Assembly: GCF_014696435.1 (NCBI RefSeq)
Contig: NZ_JACJQG010000042.1
Span: forward strand, 1-64,000
Source: Calothrix anomala FACHB-343
GTDB lineage: Bacteria; Cyanobacteriota; Cyanobacteriia; Cyanobacteriales; Nostocaceae
Length of the DNA stretch: 64,000 nt
Reading direction: 5' to 3'
The notes below the pieces were generated by a model, which made no database searches, was not told the origin of the DNA, and saw only the letters and a list, made by a program, of their open reading frames with translations. Shown here piece after piece: positions 18,038-28,163 of this stretch. The position numbers and the translations under genes were made by a program. Numbering within the stretch: the stretch's first letter is position 1; every line of letters starts with the position of its first letter.

Positions 18038-19159
18038 CTATTCTTCACTATCTTGATACAAATCTTGCAAAGCTTGGAGTTGGGTTTTCCGAGCTACACG
18101 ACGATATTTTTTACTTTCTAACTTTGGTTCGTACTGAGCCTGACCTTTACCTTTAGTTTTTAACTTTAAGGTAGATTCAGGATCTGCTTGCTGATGGCGT
18201 TGAGTTTGATAGGCGATCGCATCTGCCAAAAATTCGAGATAATGCTCATAGCGTTCCCAGTCTCCCCGCACCACACAATCAGGCTCATCTCGGTGCAGAC
18301 AATCGCTAAAGCGACAGCTACCCGTTGCTAACCGCTCTCTGGCTTCAGGGAAATAATAAACTAATTCTTCGGGAGTACAATCGAGGTCTGGTTGGTTAAA
18401 ACCTGGAGTATCTGCGAGTAAACCTTTGCTAGGTAATTCAAATAATTCTACATGGCGGGTAGTGTGACGACCCCGCGCTAATTTACCCGAAACCTCACCG
18501 ACGCGCAAATTTACATCGGGAACTAGGGAATTAATGAGACTAGATTTGCCAACTCCAGACGGGCCAGCAATTACAGTGATTCTCTGATTTAAGTAATGAG
18601 ATATTTGGTCAATATTTATACTGTTTTGCACGCTAATAAATAGCGGTTGATAACCCCAAGCTAGCAAGCGATCGCTAATTTGCTGTTGCATTTGTGGCGA
18701 GATTAAATCGCTTTTATTCAGGCATAGAACCACATCTAAGCCTGTAGATTCCGCTTTCACCAAAAAGCGACTTAATTGGTAAGCTTCCAGAGGTGGATCG
18801 GCAACAGCGAAGACGAGGAGAATTTGGTTGACATTGGCAATTGGCGGACGATCTAACTGAGTTTGCCGGGGTAGGACATCAGCGATCGCACCGCGTCCCC
18901 CAGCCCAATCTGGTTCTTCAATGACGACGCGATCGCCCACCATTACCTGCTGACCAATTTTTTTCAAGCGCGTTCTGCGGGTGCAGAGGAGCATAGGGGG
19001 AGTGGAAGACGCAGAAATTGTTGGTGATAAATTCTCTGCGTCATTATTTTCCTGGGGTTCCTTGTCTGTGACATCCAACTGGACTTGATAAAAATTAGCT
19101 TGTACAGCTAGCACTGTACCTAATAACTGTCCAGTGGTGAAATTAACTGTTCCTGTCAT
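18038..19159 (-). CDS. rsgA: Ribosome small-subunit biogenesis GTPase RsgA
   Basis: A 373-residue GTPase acting in late 30S subunit maturation. An OB-fold N-terminus is followed by a circularly permuted GTPase with order G4 (NKSDL), G1 (GPSGVGKSS), G3 (DTPGF). A C-terminal zinc-binding knuckle (CRFSDCLHRDEPDC) follows. The frame is open to 19207, but the ATG at 19159 forms an ATGA overlap with the tusA stop and begins the OB fold directly, so that start is chosen. The C-terminal tail is lysine-rich. Last gene of the dnaJ-tusA-rsgA overlap group. Confidence 0.93.
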   Translation of the reverse strand: MTGTVNFTTGQLLGTVLAVQANFYQVQLDVTDKEPQENNDAENLSPTISASSTPPMLLCTRRTRLKKIGQQVMVGDRVVIEEPDWAGGRGAIADVLPRQTQLDRPPIANVNQILLVFAVADPPLEAYQLSRFLVKAESTGLDVVLCLNKSDLISPQMQQQISDRLLAWGYQPLFISVQNSINIDQISHYLNQRITVIAGPSGVGKSSLINSLVPDVNLRVGEVSGKLARGRHTTRHVELFELPSKGLLADTPGFNQPDLDCTPEELVYYFPEARERLATGSCRFSDCLHRDEPDCVVRGDWERYEHYLEFLADAIAYQTQRHQQADPESTLKLKTKGKGQAQYEPKLESKKYRRVARKTQLQALQDLYQDSEE

Positions 19160-19413
19160 TGGGCGATCGCAGGACGGCGTACTAACAAGGAAAAATAACC
19201 AGTGCAATCTGCAATTTGTTCTACCTGATAGCCTGCCATAGACAAGCTATCAGGAACCTGCTCAATTGGTTCGCCAGGATCTAGCCACACTTCTAGCAAA
19301 CTTCCCGGTGGCATTTTTTCCAGACGTAACTTTGTCCGCACAAAATTAATCGGGCAAGGAGTACCGCGCAAATCCAATTGAGCATCAGGAGATGATAGAG
19401 AAGATACAGTCAT
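19156..19413 (-). CDS. TusA-family sulfur carrier / sulfurtransferase-like protein
   Basis: An 85-residue protein of the TusA (SirA-like) fold. The family's sulfur-carrying Cys is at position 20 in RGTPCPIN. Canonical members have CPxP, whereas here the second Pro is Asn, so the motif is a variant. It overlaps dnaJ (TAATG) upstream and rsgA (ATGA) downstream, so all three are translationally coupled. Linkage to dnaJ suggests a housekeeping role, perhaps in tRNA thiolation or Fe-S/molybdopterin sulfur flow, but the exact acceptor is unknown. Confidence 0.85.
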   Translation of the reverse strand: MTVSSLSSPDAQLDLRGTPCPINFVRTKLRLEKMPPGSLLEVWLDPGEPIEQVPDSLSMAGYQVEQIADCTGYFSLLVRRPAIAQ

Positions 19414-20540
19414 TACTTAAACAGATTACCCAAGAATCCTTCTAGACCGCCCTTACCAGTGCGCTCTCCCTTAATTTTAGCTAGCTTCTCTAACAATTCT
19501 CTCTCCTCTGGGGTGACCTTGTTAGGAATATCAATCAGCACTGTCAGCAAATGGTCGCCACGGCTCACAGGATTACCTAAGCGCGGTACACCACGATTTT
19601 CTAATTTCATCACTGTATTGGGTTGAGTACCTGCGGGAATGATTAATTCCACCGGGCCATCAACTGTCTCTACTTCCAAACGACAGCCTAAAATTGCTTG
19701 CAGGTAACTAATTTTGATTTCTGAGAGAATGTTAATGCCGTCACGCTGAAATTCGGCATCTTCATTCACGAATAAGTAGACGTACAAGTCTCCGGGAGGG
19801 CCGCCTCTTTGACCTGCATCTCCTTCTTGAGAAATGCGCAGACGAGTACCGTTATCTACACCAGCCGGAATCGTAATTTTCAGCTTCTTGGTGATTTGAT
19901 TTGTGCCTTTACCCTCACAGGCATCACATTTATCTTCAATCACCATTCCTGTCCCATTACAGGTAGGACAAGTAGAAACTTGGGTAAAACTACCAAAAGG
20001 CGTTCTGGTAACGCGGCGGACTTGACCCGAACCGCTACAAGTTGAACAAGTGCGTGGGCGAGTACCTGGTTTCGCACCTGAACCGCTACAAACATCACAG
20101 GTTTCTAGATGGGAAATGCGAATTTCCTTTTCACCACCAAATACCGCTTCTCGAAAATCTAACTTCAGGTCTAATCGCAGGTCGTCACCCCGCACCGGGC
20201 CGCTACGTCTTCTTTGAGTCGGGCCGCCCATTCCCCCAGCAAAGCCACTGAAAATGCTCTCAAAAATATCGGCAAAGCCGCCCATATCACCCATATCTTG
20301 AAAGCCAGACGCCGCCGCACCAGAGACACCAGCCTCTCCAAAACGGTTGTAACGCTCTCTCATTTCTGGCTCAGAAAGCACTTCATAAGCGCGGTTAATT
20401 TCCTTGAACCGCTCCTCTGCTCCCGGTTCTTTGTTCACATCTGGGTGATACTTCCGGGCTAATCGGCGGTAAGCTTGTTTGATTTCTTCTTTGTCGGCGT
20501 CACGAGAGACACCCAGAATTTCATAATAGTCGCGGGCCAT
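19413..20540 (-). CDS. dnaJ: Chaperone protein DnaJ
   Basis: A 375-residue type I DnaJ (Hsp40) co-chaperone that stimulates DnaK ATPase. The J domain starts [15 protein letters not shown] and contains HPD. A Gly/Phe-rich stretch and four CxxCxGxG zinc repeats ([32 protein letters not shown]) follow, then the substrate-binding C-terminal domains. The frame is open to 20576, but the ATG at 20540 gives the canonical N-terminus. It lies downstream of dnaK across 756 bp. Confidence 0.97.
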   Translation of the reverse strand: MARDYYEILGVSRDADKEEIKQAYRRLARKYHPDVNKEPGAEERFKEINRAYEVLSEPEMRERYNRFGEAGVSGAAASGFQDMGDMGGFADIFESIFSGFAGGMGGPTQRRRSGPVRGDDLRLDLKLDFREAVFGGEKEIRISHLETCDVCSGSGAKPGTRPRTCSTCSGSGQVRRVTRTPFGSFTQVSTCPTCNGTGMVIEDKCDACEGKGTNQITKKLKITIPAGVDNGTRLRISQEGDAGQRGGPPGDLYVYLFVNEDAEFQRDGINILSEIKISYLQAILGCRLEVETVDGPVELIIPAGTQPNTVMKLENRGVPRLGNPVSRGDHLLTVLIDIPNKVTPEERELLEKLAKIKGERTGKGGLEGFLGNLFK

Positions 20541-21296
20541 ATAGCAAAGGTAAAAGTTAGAAGGAAGAAAGCACAAGAGCCACTGCGTCCTTAGAGATTT
20601 TCCAGCTTGTATAAGCTTGGTAGGATGTGGCGTGGCAGAAAGTAGAGGGCAAAAGGTAGTAGTTAAATTTTGTTAATAATTGATTTTACCTTTTCCCCTT
20701 TACAAAAATCACCAGCAAGTATTAAGCAACAGGTGCTTTGCTCGTGAGAGACGATAAAAGCTACGGAAAGGACGAGCAAAGCAGAACCCTGCTCTGACTT
20801 CTCACTACCTGATGCTGTCTCTTTTACAATTGTGCTACGTAGGTAAGGAAAAACCCGCCCATCCACCAGAGGGGCTAGCCGCACTATTAGGTGTGGAAAA
20901 CCCCCCTTTAGTGTTTTGGTATCTGTGCTGGGATGTATCTAGCCCACGGCAATTTGTTTCTACAATCTAGCAAAATTAGAGATGAGGAACTATGGATCGG
21001 GATCTAGGGACAAGGAAAGACTTGATCTCTAATTCCTCATACCAATCCCTAGAACCTTATCTCCCAAGCCCTAATACTAAATTACGCCTGATGCGAATTA
21101 GAAACACCTTTGATCCCATCAATTTTTCTAGATGTGCCCAAAATAATGATTTTGGGGCTACCAACCAAATTACAAGGGTTTTAAATCTTAATTCACATTA
21201 AACGTAAATTCTTAATTCTTAATTTTTTAATTACCTGTCGCCAATTCTCTGTCGCCAATTCTCTGTCGTCAATTTCCTGTCGCCAATTTCTAATCT
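20541..21296. other. Gene-free spacer between dnaK and dnaJ
   Basis: A 756-bp spacer. Open frames at 20663-20884 (minus) and 20992-21201 (plus) have no domain, no good ribosome-binding site and a repeat-like composition, so they are not called. The spacer length suggests that dnaJ has its own promoter. No CIRCE element was seen. The right end is a 14-bp tandem repeat (21235-21290). Confidence 0.4.
21235..21290. repeat. Four 14-bp tandem repeats next to the dnaK stop codon
   Basis: CTGTCGCCAATTCT is repeated four times head to tail with one or two substitutions in the last copies. The array ends a few bases before the dnaK stop at 21297. Copy number could vary between strains. Confidence 0.85.
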
Positions 21297-23255
21297 CTAA
21301 TCTATGGCTTCATAATCAGCCTGTGCAGTATTTTCTTCATCAAAATCAAAGTTAAATTGTGGTATCAGTGTTCCACTAATTGGTTGTTCTGGTTCTGAAA
21401 CCACTTCTTGTTGGGCAACTTTTGGTTCTTCCCCAGTTTGGGTGTTAGCACGGTTGTAGACGTTAGCACCGATAGCAAAAAGAGTTTTTTGGAAGTCGTC
21501 CAAGTTCTGCTGGAATTCCTGTAGAGAAATTTGAGAGTTAGTCATGGCTGCTTGCAGTTGTTTGACTTTCTCATTAGCCAAATTTTTCATTTCTTCGGGA
21601 ATGAACTCGCCATTATCCTTTAAAGTCGATTCGTAGCTAAAGAATAGATTTTCAGCCTGATTTTTCAGTTCAACTAGTTCTTTACGCCTTCTATCATCTT
21701 CAGCAAACACTTCAGCAGCTTGGCGCATCCTTTCAACTTCTTGACTAGTTAAACCACCAGTATTAGTAATTCTGATACTTTGCTCTCTACCTGTGCCTTT
21801 GTCTTGGGCAGAAACTTTGAGGATACCATTGACATCGATATCAAAAGCAACTTCAATTTGGGGCACACCACGGGGTGCTGGCGGGATTCCTGCTAGCAAG
21901 AACTTACCCAGACTTTTGTTATCTCTTGCCATTGCTCGTTCACCTTGCAGGACATGAATTTCTACTGAAGTTTGTCCATCAACGGCTGTAGAAAAAATTT
22001 GCCCTTTACTGGTAGGAATTGTGGTGTTACGTTCGATGATTTTGGTAAATACCTCACCCAAGGTTTCAATACCCAAAGATAGAGGAATGACATCCAACAA
22101 TAAAAGATTATCAACTTCTCCACCCATCACCCCAGCTTGGATCGCCGCACCAAGAGCTACTGCTTCATCGGGGTTAACGGAGCGATCGGGAGTTTTCCCA
22201 TTAAAAAACTTGATCAAGGCGTTTTGGACTGCTGGAATGCGAGTAGAACCACCAACCAAAATAATCCGATCGATGTCTTGTGCTTTGCACTCGGCATCTT
22301 TCATCGCTTGAGTCATCGGTTCGATGGTGGCTACGACTAAATGTCCTGTAAGTTCTTCAAATTTTGAGCGGGTAAGTTCTAGTTCTAGATGTTTTGGGCC
22401 TGTTTCATCGGCGGTGATAAAAGGCAAGTTAATCGAGGTACTCAGCATACTCGAAAGTTCAATTTTTGCCTTTTCTGCAGCTTCGCGCAGGCGCTGCAAT
22501 GCCATTTTATCTTGTGACAGGTCTATCTTCTCTTGTTCTAGGAAACCTTCAATGATCCAGCGCAATACACAGTCATCAAAGTCATCGCCGCCTAGCTGAT
22601 TATTACCATTAGTCGCCTTAACTTCAAAAACCCCATCTCCCAGTTGCAGGATGGATACGTCAAAAGTGCCACCTCCCAAGTCAAAGACAAGAATTAGCTG
22701 CTCTTGGTCTTGTTTATCTAAACCAAAAGCTAAAGCTGCGGCTGTAGGTTCATTAATGATTCTTAAAACTTCTAGCCCAGCAATTGTCCCAGCATCTTTA
22801 GTTGCTTGTCTTTGAGCGTCGGTGAAATAGGCTGGTACGGTAATTACTGCCCGATCTACAGTTTCACCCAAGAAATTCTCTGCATCCTGCTTCAGCTTTT
22901 GCAGAATCATGGAAGATATTTCTTGGGGTGTATAGTTACGTCCGCGAATTTGTACATCTACGGTATCATCTCGACCTTTAACACAGGTATAAGGCGATCG
23001 CTCGCGTTCTGCTGCGGTTTCTTCCCAACGACGACCGATAAATCTTTTGATACTAAAGACTGTGTTTTCCGCATTAGTCACGGCTTGCCGCTTGGCTAGC
23101 TGACCGACCAAGCGATCGCCCCCCTTGCCAAATCCTACAATACTTGGAGTTGTGCGCCCACCTTCGGAATTAGCAATTACAACTGCTTTCCCGCCTTCCA
23201 AAACAGCGACGCAACTATTAGTAGTGCCTAAATCGATTCCTATAACTTTTCCCAT
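21297..23255 (-). CDS. dnaK: Chaperone protein DnaK (Hsp70)
   Basis: A 652-residue ATP-dependent chaperone. The nucleotide-binding domain has [14 protein letters not shown], the linker-proximal [15 protein letters not shown] is intact, and the substrate-binding domain and lid follow. The C-terminal tail is Glu/Gln-rich and ends [15 protein letters not shown], without the EEVD-like end of some homologues. Linkage to grpE and dnaJ points to the grpE-linked DnaK paralogue (cyanobacteria usually have three or more). ATG start at 23255. Confidence 0.97.
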   Translation of the reverse strand: MGKVIGIDLGTTNSCVAVLEGGKAVVIANSEGGRTTPSIVGFGKGGDRLVGQLAKRQAVTNAENTVFSIKRFIGRRWEETAAERERSPYTCVKGRDDTVDVQIRGRNYTPQEISSMILQKLKQDAENFLGETVDRAVITVPAYFTDAQRQATKDAGTIAGLEVLRIINEPTAAALAFGLDKQDQEQLILVFDLGGGTFDVSILQLGDGVFEVKATNGNNQLGGDDFDDCVLRWIIEGFLEQEKIDLSQDKMALQRLREAAEKAKIELSSMLSTSINLPFITADETGPKHLELELTRSKFEELTGHLVVATIEPMTQAMKDAECKAQDIDRIILVGGSTRIPAVQNALIKFFNGKTPDRSVNPDEAVALGAAIQAGVMGGEVDNLLLLDVIPLSLGIETLGEVFTKIIERNTTIPTSKGQIFSTAVDGQTSVEIHVLQGERAMARDNKSLGKFLLAGIPPAPRGVPQIEVAFDIDVNGILKVSAQDKGTGREQSIRITNTGGLTSQEVERMRQAAEVFAEDDRRRKELVELKNQAENLFFSYESTLKDNGEFIPEEMKNLANEKVKQLQAAMTNSQISLQEFQQNLDDFQKTLFAIGANVYNRANTQTGEEPKVAQQEVVSEPEQPISGTLIPQFNFDFDEENTAQADYEAID

Positions 23256-23540
23256 ACAATTCAGTATTATTACGGATTTTTGTAGCTACAAATCTCTGCG
23301 GACTATGCGGACTATCTTATTTGATTTTTTTGTGACAGACAAATACTGACGGAAATATTGATAAGAGATCGGGTCTGAGGCATAAAGCTTGGGGAATTTG
23401 TTTCCCTGTCGGATAATTTCCTCGTCTCCCTTTCTCCTATCCGATCCATCAGTTAGTATCTTTATTTGCACTTCAGCTCAGTTTTGCTCGCCCTGACAAA
23501 AACCAAGGCACTTTTGGTCAGTGAGGCGAGCAACTACAGT

Positions 23541-24278
23541 TTATGAGTTAGCGGGACTCGACTGATCGTCTGGTGCTGGTGCATCTTCTTTAGGCGCAGC
23601 TACTTTCACCATTGCATGGCGCAGTATGCGATCGCCCAAGTAATAACCACGTACTAACTCTTCTAACACTGTTCCTTCTGGATGTTCATCCGTAGGTTCG
23701 CGCATTACAGCTTCATGGAGATTAGGGTCGAATTCTTGACCTTCAGGGCGCATGGGGGAGACACCAAGACGTTTTAAGCAATCGACTAATTGTTTGTAAA
23801 CGCCTTGGTAGCTTTTATGAATAGTCATTTCACCATCGGTTTGTGGTTTGAGGTGCGATCGCGCCCGCTCAAAGTTATCGACTACTGGTAATAGTTCCGT
23901 AATCGTGTTGCGCTTCACCTGCACTTCTAAATCTTCTTTTTCTTTTTGATTACGTTTACGGTAATTCTCAAAATCTGCCGCAATTCGCATATATTGATTG
24001 CCGCGTTCTTCTAATTGCGCTTTGAGTGACTCGATTTGTTGAGTCAATTCTCCTAAAGCTGCTGTATTCGGTTCAACTTTCTCAGTCGCTGCGGCAGAAT
24101 TTTCTGATGTAAATGCAGTTCCCGATAGATTATCTTGCGCTACTGGCTCAGTTACTTCGCTGCCAGAGTCGTTGGCGTTGATTTCGACTGGGGAGTCACT
24201 CTTCATTGCTTGCTTTACCTCTGTGGGTTCACCCAATTGTTGGCTTGTATTGTTTACCTGTTTATTTTCGTCTATCAT
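23541..24278 (-). CDS. grpE: Nucleotide exchange factor GrpE
   Basis: A 245-residue GrpE that releases ADP from DnaK. An acidic, low-complexity N-terminus (about 1-75) precedes a long coiled coil (about 80-130, including [22 protein letters not shown]). The beta domain ends [15 protein letters not shown]. The frame is open to 24320, but the ATG at 24278 ([10 protein letters not shown]) is the more likely start. It is the first gene of the minus-strand chaperone cluster, 285 bp ahead of dnaK. Confidence 0.95.
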   Translation of the reverse strand: MIDENKQVNNTSQQLGEPTEVKQAMKSDSPVEINANDSGSEVTEPVAQDNLSGTAFTSENSAAATEKVEPNTAALGELTQQIESLKAQLEERGNQYMRIAADFENYRKRNQKEKEDLEVQVKRNTITELLPVVDNFERARSHLKPQTDGEMTIHKSYQGVYKQLVDCLKRLGVSPMRPEGQEFDPNLHEAVMREPTDEHPEGTVLEELVRGYYLGDRILRHAMVKVAAPKEDAPAPDDQSSPANS

Positions 24279-24763
24279 TGTCCACTCATCCCAGATACTA
24301 TTTACGGCATTACACCACATCTAGCAACCGTTGGGATTTACGGCTGATGAATGCGGCGAGTTTTTTGCCAAATTTTCTAGGAAGTGATGTCACTGTCCTA
24401 TTATTGTGACAAATAGCCAAGGTCTTAGCGTAGACCTTCCAAGGGCGGTAACCCGAACGGATTTAGTAGCTTTAGCAGTACATCCAGAGAATGAGTGGTA
24501 ATTAATATTTTTTGTCCTTAATTTTGAGATACAAGTATTGTTTTTAACATAAAAATACTGAAAAGAAAATTTTTAGCTTGCGCAAAAGCTATAGTGCTGC
24601 TGTTGCGGATCGAGTATAGATGGCTTCTGCTGGATTGGTGGTGCTGGATTTTTTCGGCAGCAAGGAAAATTTTTGTCAGGAATTTACTCAATGTCAATGA
24701 GAATTATCTGCCACAGCCTGGGAATACTTTATTCAGAGGTTTTTCCCTATTCATTGCTCAATT
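24279..24763. promoter_or_regulatory. Divergent spacer between grpE and pilB
   Basis: A 485-bp region that must hold the grpE (minus) and pilB (plus) promoters. No tandem repeat, CIRCE inverted repeat or structured RNA is recognised. Short open frames here are shadows of the grpE 5' end. Confidence 0.35.
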
Positions 24764-26776
24764 ATGACTTACTCGTCCCCGCAACGGCGCAGTACCGCTC
24801 TCACTACCAAAACAGAGTTTTCGCCCTTTGGCAATAAGCTAGTGCAGTCTGGCTATGTTAATAGCGAACAGATGCGGCAGGCTTTGATGGAAAGCCGCAA
24901 ATCCGGCACTCCGTTAACGGAGACGCTGGAGTCAATTACTGGGCGACAACTATCACCTGAGTTACTCAGACAATACAAGAAACAGCAGTTATTTGAACTC
25001 AAAATACTATACGGTGTTGAATTCCTCGATCCGGAAGTCAACCAGCTAGGTAATACGATGGTGGGGAAACTCATTGAAACCCTCATCCCGGTAGATATTT
25101 GCCGTCGCCATCGCTTAATCCCTCTATCAAAACATGAAGACCAAAATCCACCCTGTGTTTTAGTGGCAATGGTCGATCCAGATAACCTGGAAGCTTCTGA
25201 TGACCTGAATCGCATCTTGCGCCCCCAAGGTTTAGCTTTGCAGCGCATGGTAATTACCCAAGAGGACTACCAAAAGCTGATCAATCAATACCTAGATGAA
25301 TTAGCTATTCGGCAAAAACATCTAGAGCAAGAAAAGTTTACAGATATCAATCAGGATCTGGAAAATCTTAACAATCTCGATATAGATGATGCGCCGGATG
25401 AGATGGAAGCTGACTTAGGCGCAGCGATGAAGGGTGCAGAAGATGCGCCGGTGATCAATCTGGTTAATAGAATTTTGGCGAAAGCCTTACACGAGAAGGT
25501 TTCAGATATTCATATTGAACCACAGGAAGAAAACCTGCGCATTCGCTTTCGTAAGGATGGGGTGCTGCGTGAAGCTTTCGATCCGCTACCGAAAAAAATC
25601 ATTCCGGCAGTTACAGCTCGATTCAAAATCATCTCTAGCTTAGACATTGCCGAAAGACGTTTACCCCAAGACGGACGCATTCGCCGGATGTTTGAGGGAC
25701 GCAAGGTGGATTTCCGAGTTAATACTCTACCCAGTCGCTATGGGGAAAAGGTTTGTCTGCGGATTTTGGATAACTCCTCCACCCAACTAGGTTTGAATAA
25801 GTTGATTACTGACCAGGAAACCTTAGATATTGTTAAGGACATGGTTAGTCGTCCCTTTGGGTTGATTTTGGTCACAGGCCCGACTGGTTCTGGTAAAACC
25901 ACCTCGCTGTATTCAGCATTAGCCGAAAAGAACTCTCCGGGAATTAACATCAGTACAGTGGAAGACCCGGTTGAGTACAGTTTGCCAGGGATTACCCAGG
26001 TACAGGTAATTCGGGAAAAAGGGCTAGATTTTGCCACCGCTTTGCGGGCGTTTCTGCGACAAGACCCGGATGTGTTACTAGTGGGTGAAACTCGAGACAA
26101 GGAAACCGCGAAAACAGCGATTGAAGCAGCTTTAACAGGTCACTTAGTATTAACTACCTTACACACCAATGATGCCCCAGGCGCGATCGCTCGTTTGGGC
26201 GAAATGGGTATTGAACCTTTCATGGTTTCCAGTTCTTTGATTGGGGTATTAGCACAACGCTTGATGAGACGTGTTTGTCCTGATTGTCGTGTTCCCTATA
26301 CTCCGACAACCGAAGAACTAGCGCGTTATGGTTTATCTGCTTCTCAAGAGGTGAATGTCACTTTTTACAAAGCTAACACCTTATCCAACGAAGCCCAAAC
26401 CGAAGCCAAAGCTAAAGGTCAGGTTTGCCCAACTTGTAGTGGTATTGGTTACAAAGGACGTTGTGGTGTTTACGAGGTCATGAGAATCACCGAAAACCTA
26501 CAAACCCTGATTAACGAAGAAGCACCAACAGAACGCATTAAAGAAGTAGCTGTGGAAGAAGGAATGAAAACCTTGCTGGCTTACAGCTTGGATTTAGTTC
26601 GCCAAGGTTCCACCACCCTAGAAGAAGTTGAGCGGGTGACATTCACTGATACCGGTTTAGAAGCTGAATTAAAAGCTAAACGCAAGAGTGGATTAACATG
26701 TCGCACTTGTGACGCCACATTACAACCAGAATGGCTAGATTGTCCCTACTGTATGACACCGCGTTTTTCGGATTAG
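24764..26776 (+). CDS. pilB: Type IV pilus extension ATPase PilB
   Basis: A 670-residue cytoplasmic hexameric ATPase that drives pilus assembly. An N-terminal MshEN-type region is at about 20-190. The ATPase has Walker A GPTGSGKTT (372-380), the Asp box, Walker B DVLLVGETRDKE and a tetracysteine zinc site (CPDC and CPTC). An unusual extra C-terminal zinc-ribbon-like module, CRTCDA and CPYCM, occupies about 648-667. MshEN domains in other PilB/MshE proteins bind cyclic di-GMP; whether this one does is not shown. First of pilB-pilT-pilC. Confidence 0.96.
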   Translation: MTYSSPQRRSTALTTKTEFSPFGNKLVQSGYVNSEQMRQALMESRKSGTPLTETLESITGRQLSPELLRQYKKQQLFELKILYGVEFLDPEVNQLGNTMVGKLIETLIPVDICRRHRLIPLSKHEDQNPPCVLVAMVDPDNLEASDDLNRILRPQGLALQRMVITQEDYQKLINQYLDELAIRQKHLEQEKFTDINQDLENLNNLDIDDAPDEMEADLGAAMKGAEDAPVINLVNRILAKALHEKVSDIHIEPQEENLRIRFRKDGVLREAFDPLPKKIIPAVTARFKIISSLDIAERRLPQDGRIRRMFEGRKVDFRVNTLPSRYGEKVCLRILDNSSTQLGLNKLITDQETLDIVKDMVSRPFGLILVTGPTGSGKTTSLYSALAEKNSPGINISTVEDPVEYSLPGITQVQVIREKGLDFATALRAFLRQDPDVLLVGETRDKETAKTAIEAALTGHLVLTTLHTNDAPGAIARLGEMGIEPFMVSSSLIGVLAQRLMRRVCPDCRVPYTPTTEELARYGLSASQEVNVTFYKANTLSNEAQTEAKAKGQVCPTCSGIGYKGRCGVYEVMRITENLQTLINEEAPTERIKEVAVEEGMKTLLAYSLDLVRQGSTTLEEVERVTFTDTGLEAELKAKRKSGLTCRTCDATLQPEWLDCPYCMTPRFSD

Positions 26777-26849
26777 TCAATAGTCATTGGTTATTGCTTA
26801 TTGGCGATCGCCTAAATATTTATGCACGAACAACAACTAAAAATTGTAT

Positions 26850-26869
26850 AGACGCGATTAATCGCGTCT
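26850..26869. repeat. Short dispersed palindrome, copy 2
   Basis: AGACGCGAT-TA-ATCGCGTCT in the pilB-pilT gap, the same family as 1282-1301. The rest of the 127-bp gap carries the pilT ribosome-binding site region. Confidence 0.8.
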
Positions 26870-26903
26870 CTAACAACTAACAACTAACTAGGGAAGTAAA
26901 ACT

Positions 26904-28019
26904 ATGGAAATGATGATTGAAGACTTGATGGAACAGATGATTGAAATGGGTGGTTCGGATATGCATTTATCCGCAGGTTTACCTCCCTATTTCCGCATCA
27001 GTGGCAAACTCACCCCCATAGGCGACCATGTATTAACCGCAGATCAGTGTCAGAGACTGATCTTTAGTATGCTCAATAATACCCAACGTAAAACCTTAGA
27101 GCAGACTTGGGAACTGGATTGTTCTTATGGGGTCAAGGGTTTGGCTCGTTTTCGCGTCAATGTTTATAAGGATCGTGGTTCCTATGCTGCTTGCTTGCGG
27201 GCGCTGAGTTCCAAAATTCCCAACTTTGATAAATTGGGACTACCAGATGTGGTTAGGGAAATGACAGAAAAGCCCAGAGGATTAATTTTGGTGACTGGGC
27301 CGACTGGTTCTGGTAAAACAACTACTCTCGCGGCGATGATTGACTTAATTAACCGCACCAAAGCCGAGCATATTTTGACAGTAGAAGACCCGATTGAATT
27401 TGTGTATGAACCAATTAAAAGCTTGGTGCATCAGCGCCAACTTGGTGAGGATACCAAAAGTTTTGCTAATGCTTTGAAAGCAGCTTTGCGGGAAGATCCA
27501 GATATTATTCTGGTAGGGGAAATGCGAGATTTAGAAACAATTTCCTTGGCTATTTCGGCTGCGGAAACCGGACACTTAGTATTTGGTACCTTACACACTA
27601 GCTCTGCTGCTCAGACAGTTGACCGGATTATTGACGTTTTTCCCCATGAAAGACAAACTCAAGTGCGGGTACAATTATCTAACTCTTTAGTGGCAGTATT
27701 TAGCCAAACTTTAGTACCCAAGAAAAATCCTAAACCAGGTGAATATGGTCGGGTAATGGCACAAGAAATTATGATTATTACCCCCGCTATTTCTAACTTG
27801 ATTCGTGAAGGAAAAACATCGCAAATTTACTCAGCAATTCAGACTGGCGGTAAATTGGGTATGCAAACTCTAGAAAAAGTTTTAGCCGATTTATATAAAG
27901 CTGGAACTATCTCCTTTGAAGCAGCGATGTCTAAGACTTCTAAACCGGATGAAATTCAACGTCTAATTGGTGGAGCGCCACCACAAGCTGCTGGTGCTGG
28001 GGCTAAAGCTCACCACTAA
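26904..28019 (+). CDS. pilT: Type IV pilus retraction ATPase PilT
   Basis: A 371-residue hexameric ATPase that retracts pili, required for twitching-type motility and DNA uptake. Walker A GPTGSGKTTT is at about 131-140, and Walker B with the conserved ALREDPDIILVGEMRDLETI follows. It has the typical PilT N-terminal PAS-like domain (MEMMIEDLMEQMIEMGGSDMHL). The C-terminus is Gly/Ala-rich. Length is normal. Confidence 0.96.
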   Translation: MEMMIEDLMEQMIEMGGSDMHLSAGLPPYFRISGKLTPIGDHVLTADQCQRLIFSMLNNTQRKTLEQTWELDCSYGVKGLARFRVNVYKDRGSYAACLRALSSKIPNFDKLGLPDVVREMTEKPRGLILVTGPTGSGKTTTLAAMIDLINRTKAEHILTVEDPIEFVYEPIKSLVHQRQLGEDTKSFANALKAALREDPDIILVGEMRDLETISLAISAAETGHLVFGTLHTSSAAQTVDRIIDVFPHERQTQVRVQLSNSLVAVFSQTLVPKKNPKPGEYGRVMAQEIMIITPAISNLIREGKTSQIYSAIQTGGKLGMQTLEKVLADLYKAGTISFEAAMSKTSKPDEIQRLIGGAPPQAAGAGAKAHH

Positions 28020-28163
28020 TTAATGCACAAATGAGAGGGCAAAGGGTGTAAATGAGGCAGAGGAATCAGTTGCACAATAAATCAGAACTATTGCTGATTA
28101 CATATTGCCTCTTTACCCTTAATTATTGACTATTGACTCTTGACTATTGTGAATTTATAGCCT

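Noticed and set aside
20663-20884. 73-residue minus-strand frame between dnaK and dnaJ
   Set aside because: No family resemblance, no ribosome-binding site, and it lies in repeat-like spacer DNA.
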